64,000 nt of DNA, from contig NZ_JBNAIK010000001.1 in assembly GCF_052048155.1 (NCBI RefSeq), positions 211,501-275,500 on the forward strand. Reading direction: 5' to 3'. Source of the stretch: HIMB114 sp052048155. GTDB lineage: Bacteria; Pseudomonadota; Alphaproteobacteria; Pelagibacterales; Pelagibacteraceae. The position numbers were made by a program, and so were the translations under genes. Under the pieces are notes generated by a model. It searched no databases and was not told where the DNA came from. It saw only the letters and a list, made by a program, of their open reading frames with translations. Shown one piece after another: positions 60,434-64,000 of the stretch (positions within the stretch are counted from its first letter, which is position 1; each line of letters starts with the position of its first letter).

Positions 60434-61990
60434 TTAATTAAATAATACTAACAATGATATTACCACTAATAAGATAAATATAATTATTTTATTTTGTTGA
60501 TTTTTAATTTTTAATTTTTCAAATTCAAATTTTTTTGCCATCTCATTATTTGATGCCACTGTTCCAGCGGCAAGCAGTTCCAATGCTTTTGAGGCTTTAT
60601 CCATCATACCTGGCAGTTCTGGTAGTCTGTCCATAACTTGCGATGTAGTTTTGATAGCTTGATTTATCTTTGCTTCAGGCCCAACTTCTTTTTTTAGCCA
60701 CCCTTCCAAAACTGGTTTTGATATTTCCCAGATATTTGCGTCCTCATCAAGTGTTCTGGCTACCCCTTCAACCACAACCATAGTTTTTTGCAAAAGTAAA
60801 AGTTGAGGCTGAGTTGCCATGTTGAATTGTTCTGTAATTTCAAAGAGTTGTGCTAATAATTTTCCCGCTGAAATATTTTTAATTGATTGTCCAAAAATAG
60901 GCTCTCCGATGGATCTAAGTGCTTGAGAAAAAGCATCTTTTGACTGATCTAAAGGAACTAGCCCTGCAATAAAATGTACGTCAGCAACCTTTTCATAATC
61001 TCTTTGAATGAAACCATATAAAATTTCAGCTAAATATTTTCGATTATCTTTATCTAATCTACCCATTATTCCAAAGTCAACCGGAATAATGTTTCCATCT
61101 GAGTCTACAAAAAGATTTCCCTGATGCATGTCGCCGTGAAAAAAACCATCCCCGACAGCTTGTCTTAGGAAATTTTGAATTATATTTTTTGCAAGTTCTT
61201 TTTTATCAATTTTAAGTTCATTAATTTTATCTAATTCTTTTATACTAATACCTTCTACTTTTTCAGAAGTTAAAACTCTTTTTGATGTAAAATCCCAATT
61301 AATGTCAGGCACTTTAAATTTTGGATCAGATTTTGTATTTTTCTTTAATTCACTGCCCGCTGATCCTTCAAATCTTAAATCCATCTCAATGGCAGTAATT
61401 TCTTTAAGCAAATGAACTACTTCAATTAATTTAAGTCTTTTTGTTTTAGGTAAAATTGTTTCCACTATTGAAGCAAATAACATTAACGCTTCCAACTCTT
61501 CATTGAATTTCTTTTCAATACCAGGTCTTAATACTTTAATCGCATATTGCTTACCCTCAATTGTTGCAAAATGAACTTGCGCTATAGAAGCTGCAGCTAT
61601 CGGTTTGCTTAAATTTTCAATTTGTTTGTACTTTTTTTCTCCAATTTCATTACTTATACTTTTTTTTGCTATTTCCATATCAAAGGGTGGCAAGTCATCT
61701 TGTAAGCTTTGAAGTTCTTTAGCTAGATCTTTGCCAACAATGTCAGGTCTTGTTCCGAGAAATTGACCAAGCTTAATAAACGTTGGGCCCAATTCTTTTA
61801 ATGCCGACACTAATCTTTGGCCAACACTTTTGCTGTCTAAACTTTTTTTTTTAAAAGAAGAAAAACCGAAAATTTTTATTGAATATCGAATTAAAAAATT
61901 TGGTTTATACAATTCACCAAAATAATCTAAGGTTGACGATTTAGCCAGAGCTCTACCAATTTTCAGAAGAATTAAAATTTTTTTAATCAT
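60434..61990 (-). CDS. ubiB: UbiB-family atypical kinase/ATPase for ubiquinone synthesis
   Basis: UbiB (ADCK/COQ8 family) is an atypical kinase-like ATPase needed for ubiquinone production. The 518-residue protein has the family KxGQ motif in GPTFIKLGQFLGTRPD (about 69-84), the Ala-rich loop AAASIAQVHFA (about 131-141), the catalytic-loop HGDMHQGNLF (about 283-292), DFG in PVDFGIMGR, and a C-terminal membrane segment (about 497-516). It overlaps ubiE by 8 bases. Confidence 0.95.
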   Translation of the reverse strand: MIKKILILLKIGRALAKSSTLDYFGELYKPNFLIRYSIKIFGFSSFKKKSLDSKSVGQRLVSALKELGPTFIKLGQFLGTRPDIVGKDLAKELQSLQDDLPPFDMEIAKKSISNEIGEKKYKQIENLSKPIAAASIAQVHFATIEGKQYAIKVLRPGIEKKFNEELEALMLFASIVETILPKTKRLKLIEVVHLLKEITAIEMDLRFEGSAGSELKKNTKSDPKFKVPDINWDFTSKRVLTSEKVEGISIKELDKINELKIDKKELAKNIIQNFLRQAVGDGFFHGDMHQGNLFVDSDGNIIPVDFGIMGRLDKDNRKYLAEILYGFIQRDYEKVADVHFIAGLVPLDQSKDAFSQALRSIGEPIFGQSIKNISAGKLLAQLFEITEQFNMATQPQLLLLQKTMVVVEGVARTLDEDANIWEISKPVLEGWLKKEVGPEAKINQAIKTTSQVMDRLPELPGMMDKASKALELLAAGTVASNNEMAKKFEFEKLKIKNQQNKIIIFILLVVISLLVLFN

Positions 61991-62693
61991 TTAGCTTCCA
62001 AGAATAATGTATCGAAGCAATTCCACCAAATATATCTCTGGTGCTAATATTTCTAAAACCGACATCTCTTAATTTTTTTGATATTTCTTCTTGAGAATAA
62101 AAATCTTCAATACTTTTAGTGAGATATTCATAAGGCTTTGAATCTTGATTAAATACTTTTCCTAGAGCAGGTATTGATTTAGAGTAAAAATTATAAATTT
62201 CTCTTAGTATCGGTTTATTAACTTTATAAAATTCAAGACAATAAAAACCCCCACCTTTTTTTAAAATTCTAAAAGCTTCTTTGAGAGCAATATCTAATTT
62301 CGATATATTTCTAAGACCAAAGCTAATTAGATATGCATCAATAGAATTGTTTTTTAGAGGTACTGTTTCTGCATAACTACAAAGATGCTTGATATTTTTG
62401 TAACTTTTAAATTCATCAATATTTTGATTTAACATATTAAAGTTTGGCTCAATTCTTATTATTTCTTTGCTTTTGTTTTTTTGGATCAGTAATCTTGAAA
62501 TATCACCGGTTCCTGATGCCATATCAACTATTGTGTTGTTATTTTCTAATATAACCGTATCTACAAATTGTTGCTTCCATATTCTATGGGTACCAAGTGA
62601 CATGATATCATTCATCATATCGTACTTCTTAAAAGCGCCATCGAATACTTTATTTACTAAACTAGTATTTTTATATTGGTGAATATTTTTCAT
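61983..62693 (-). CDS. ubiE: Ubiquinone/menaquinone C-methyltransferase UbiE
   Basis: UbiE methylates the quinone ring carbon in ubiquinone synthesis. The 236-residue SAM enzyme has the signatures YDMMNDIMSLGTHRIWK (about 24-40), VDMASGTGDISRLLIQ (about 57-72), GLRNISKLDIALKEAFRILK (about 131-150) and the C-terminal GGIASIHYSWK. It opens the ubiE-ubiB-coaBC-dut run on the minus strand and diverges from mutM by 38 bases. Confidence 0.97.
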   Translation of the reverse strand: MKNIHQYKNTSLVNKVFDGAFKKYDMMNDIMSLGTHRIWKQQFVDTVILENNNTIVDMASGTGDISRLLIQKNKSKEIIRIEPNFNMLNQNIDEFKSYKNIKHLCSYAETVPLKNNSIDAYLISFGLRNISKLDIALKEAFRILKKGGGFYCLEFYKVNKPILREIYNFYSKSIPALGKVFNQDSKPYEYLTKSIEDFYSQEEISKKLRDVGFRNISTRDIFGGIASIHYSWKLND

Positions 62694-62731
62694 AATTCTT
62701 TAAAAGACGATTGTATTAAAAAAAAAATTAT

Positions 62732-63592
62732 ATGCCAGAACTTCCAGAAGTTGAGATTACAAAAATAAGCTTAAGCAAACAGATTTTGCATAAAAAAGTA
62801 AAAAATGTCACAATATTAAATCCTAAGCTTCGATACAAATTAAATAAACAAAATTTATTATCTTTAAAAAATAAAATTATAAAAAAAATAATTAGAAGAT
62901 CAAAGTATCTACTGATTCATTTTAATGATAAAAATATTTTATTAGTGCATCTTGGAATGACAGGCCGGTTTTATTTTGTGAAAAAAGGTAAAAATAAAAT
63001 TGATACTAGTTTTTACACTAAAAACGAAATAATTAAAAAACATGATCATTTAAAACTTTCATTCAAAGGTTTTGATTTAATTTATAACGATATTAGAAAA
63101 TTTGGATTTATTAAGAAAATTTTATCAACAAATATTGAAAGCACAAAACATATAAGTTCACTTGGACCTGAGCCATTAAGTTTAAATTTTAGTTTTAAAT
63201 ATTTAAAAAACAAAATTAGAAACTCAAATTCTGCTGTAAAAAATTTATTAATGAATCAATCTGTAGTTTCAGGCCTAGGCAACATATATGTAAATGAGGC
63301 TCTATTCAGAAGTTGTGTGAGCCCTCAAAAACCGGGAAAGTTTCTAAAAGATATAGAAACAAGAAAAATTATAATTGCCATTAAAAAAGTATTGAAAATG
63401 GCAATAAAAGCTGGTGGTTCAACTATCCAAAATTATCACAACTCTGAAGGGAAGACTGGTTCTTATCAAGCTAATTTTAAAGTTTATGACAGAGAGGGTG
63501 AAACTTGTAAAAGAGCTGGGTGCACTGGAAAAATTAGGCGTGTAATCGCTTCTGGAAGGTCTTCTTTTTTTTGTATTAAGTGCCAAACATAG
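62732..63592 (+). CDS. mutM: Formamidopyrimidine-DNA glycosylase MutM
   Basis: MutM removes 8-oxoguanine and formamidopyrimidines from DNA. The protein starts MPELPEVE with catalytic Pro2 and Glu3, keeps the HLGMTGRF loop (about 71-78), the helix-two-turn-helix VVSGLGNIYVNEALF (about 178-192) and a C-terminal zinc finger with cysteines in CKRAGCTGK and CIKCQT. Length 286 is normal; very Lys-rich. mutM and rpsT often lead to dnaA in alphaproteobacteria. Confidence 0.96.
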   Translation: MPELPEVEITKISLSKQILHKKVKNVTILNPKLRYKLNKQNLLSLKNKIIKKIIRRSKYLLIHFNDKNILLVHLGMTGRFYFVKKGKNKIDTSFYTKNEIIKKHDHLKLSFKGFDLIYNDIRKFGFIKKILSTNIESTKHISSLGPEPLSLNFSFKYLKNKIRNSNSAVKNLLMNQSVVSGLGNIYVNEALFRSCVSPQKPGKFLKDIETRKIIIAIKKVLKMAIKAGGSTIQNYHNSEGKTGSYQANFKVYDREGETCKRAGCTGKIRRVIASGRSSFFCIKCQT

Positions 63593-63594
63593 TG

Positions 63595-63622
63595 TTGACC
63601 ACAATTAAAAAGGCTATATAAA
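63595..63622 (+). promoter_or_regulatory. Sigma-70 promoter of rpsT
   Basis: TTGACC (63595-63600) and TATAAA (63617-63622) with a 16-base spacer lie in the 46-base gap after mutM. Transcription would start near 63629, about 10 bases before the rpsT ATG. Ribosomal protein S20 is often made from its own promoter. Confidence 0.65.
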
Positions 63623-63638
63623 CTGCCCATCAAAAAAA

Positions 63639-63902
63639 ATGGCAAATACATCATCAGCTAAAAAAAAAACAAAAGTCATTAAAAGAAAGACAGCTGTTAA
63701 TCGTATAAGGATCGGTAAGTACAAAGCAGCAATTTCTGAGATAGAAAATGCAATCAAAAGTGGAGATAAAGCTAAGGCCAAAAAGCTTTTTGATAAATTC
63801 CAGTCACAGTTGATGAAAGTATCTAAAAAAGGCTCTATAAGAAGACAAACTGCATCAAGAAAAATTTCTAGAACTTCAAAAAAGCTTGCTTTGATGAAGT
63901 AA
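63639..63902 (+). CDS. rpsT: 30S ribosomal protein S20
   Basis: S20 binds 16S rRNA in the body of the 30S subunit. The 87-residue, highly basic protein starts MANTSSAKKKTKVIKRKTAV and has the family's three-helix pattern, with KGSIRRQTASRKISRTSKKL at the C-terminus (about 64-83). Own promoter just upstream. The 98 bases after its stop hold no gene. Confidence 0.96.
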   Translation: MANTSSAKKKTKVIKRKTAVNRIRIGKYKAAISEIENAIKSGDKAKAKKLFDKFQSQLMKVSKKGSIRRQTASRKISRTSKKLALMK

Positions 63903-63930
63903 GTCTAAGATTCATTTAAACTTAAAAAAA

Positions 63931-63970
63931 AATTCAACTTTAGATTTTAAAATTTCAACTTACAGATTAA
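63931..63970. repeat. Imperfect tandem repeat, about 20 bases, two copies
   Basis: Two neighbouring AT-rich copies (AATTCAACTTTAGATT and AATTTCAACTTACAGATT) repeat with a period of about 20 bases in the gene-free tail after rpsT. The tail (63903-64000) has no open reading frame, no DnaA-box match and no terminator hairpin that I can see. Confidence 0.4.
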
Positions 63971-64000
63971 AAAAATTTTGAATTTTTTTGTAATACAAAA

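Noticed and set aside
63903..64000. Replication origin at the right edge
   Set aside because: The neighbourhood is suggestive, but no TTATNCACA-type DnaA box is present in these bases, so no origin is called.
1..64000. CRISPR arrays, insertion sequences, prophage, tRNA or rRNA genes
   Set aside because: No spaced repeats, transposase or integrase motifs, or tRNA-like cloverleaf found; gene-free gaps are too short for most of these.

Overview
This 64 kb window is a chromosomal segment from a very AT-rich, streamlined alphaproteobacterium, most likely SAR11 (Candidatus Pelagibacter or a close relative). The evidence is the low GC content, coding density of about 98-99 percent, many genes overlapping by 1-8 bp, alphaproteobacterial gene orders (leuS-lptE-holA next to parB; mnmE-mnmG-rsmG-parA-parB; miaB-phoH-ybeY-corC-metK; fabA-fabB-fabI), and a TPP riboswitch in front of a sodium/solute symporter, the arrangement known for the SAR11 HMP transporter ThiV. 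There are no rRNA or tRNA genes, CRISPR arrays, insertion sequences or prophage genes, and no gene-free stretch longer than about 125 bp. It is a core-genome region with small unusual features rather than an accessory island.

Layout. 1-2.5 kb: end of a histidine operon (hisH partial, hisA, hisF, hisE), then a HIT protein and a GNAT acetyltransferase. 3-5.7 kb (minus): lolA and ftsK. 5.7-12.6 kb: a UbiH-like hydroxylase, a one-domain alkyltransferase (minus), then mnmE-mnmG-rsmG-parA-parB with a perfect parS site inside rsmG. 12.6-17.2 kb (minus): thiE-like, leuS, lptE, holA. 17.2-21.5 kb: a PLP homeostasis protein, an L,D-transpeptidase (minus), and a tightly coupled trio of a winged-helix regulator, a (6-4)-type photolyase-like protein and a 35-residue ArfA-like ribosome-rescue peptide; then a DUF805 membrane protein (minus). 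21.6-23 kb: TPP riboswitch and thiV. 23-30.2 kb (minus): grpE, dnaK, dnaJ, dapB, nth, a PfkB kinase and a hydrolase, with two sigma-32-like promoters. 30.2-36.4 kb: rph-rdgB, an LpoA-like lipoprotein regulator (minus), rsmI-dolP, maeB (minus).

36.5-55 kb is a long plus-strand run: murJ, trpS, a universal stress protein, nfuA, a Bax-like glucosaminidase, tsaB, fur/mur, miaB, phoH, ybeY, corC, metK, trmB (frameshifted at an 11-A tract), nusA, infB, rbfA, truB, rpsO, pnp. 55-57.5 kb (minus): fabA-fabB-fabI, the anaerobic-type unsaturated fatty acid pathway. 57.6-62.7 kb (minus): ubiE-ubiB-coaBC-dut-thiF-like-SH3. 62.7-64 kb: mutM and rpsT, an order that in alphaproteobacteria usually leads into dnaA just outside the window.

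The genes cover translation and RNA modification, envelope maintenance (LolA, LptE, LpoA-like, DolP, MurJ, L,D-transpeptidase), quinone synthesis, protein folding, and chromosome segregation. The most notable items are the unannotated ArfA-like gene coupled to a photolyase that appears to have lost its iron-sulfur ligands, the trmB frameshift at a slippery poly-A tract, a matched pair of heat-shock promoters, an attenuator-like hairpin in the nusA leader, and a pattern in which all nine convergent gene pairs touch or overlap at their stop codons.
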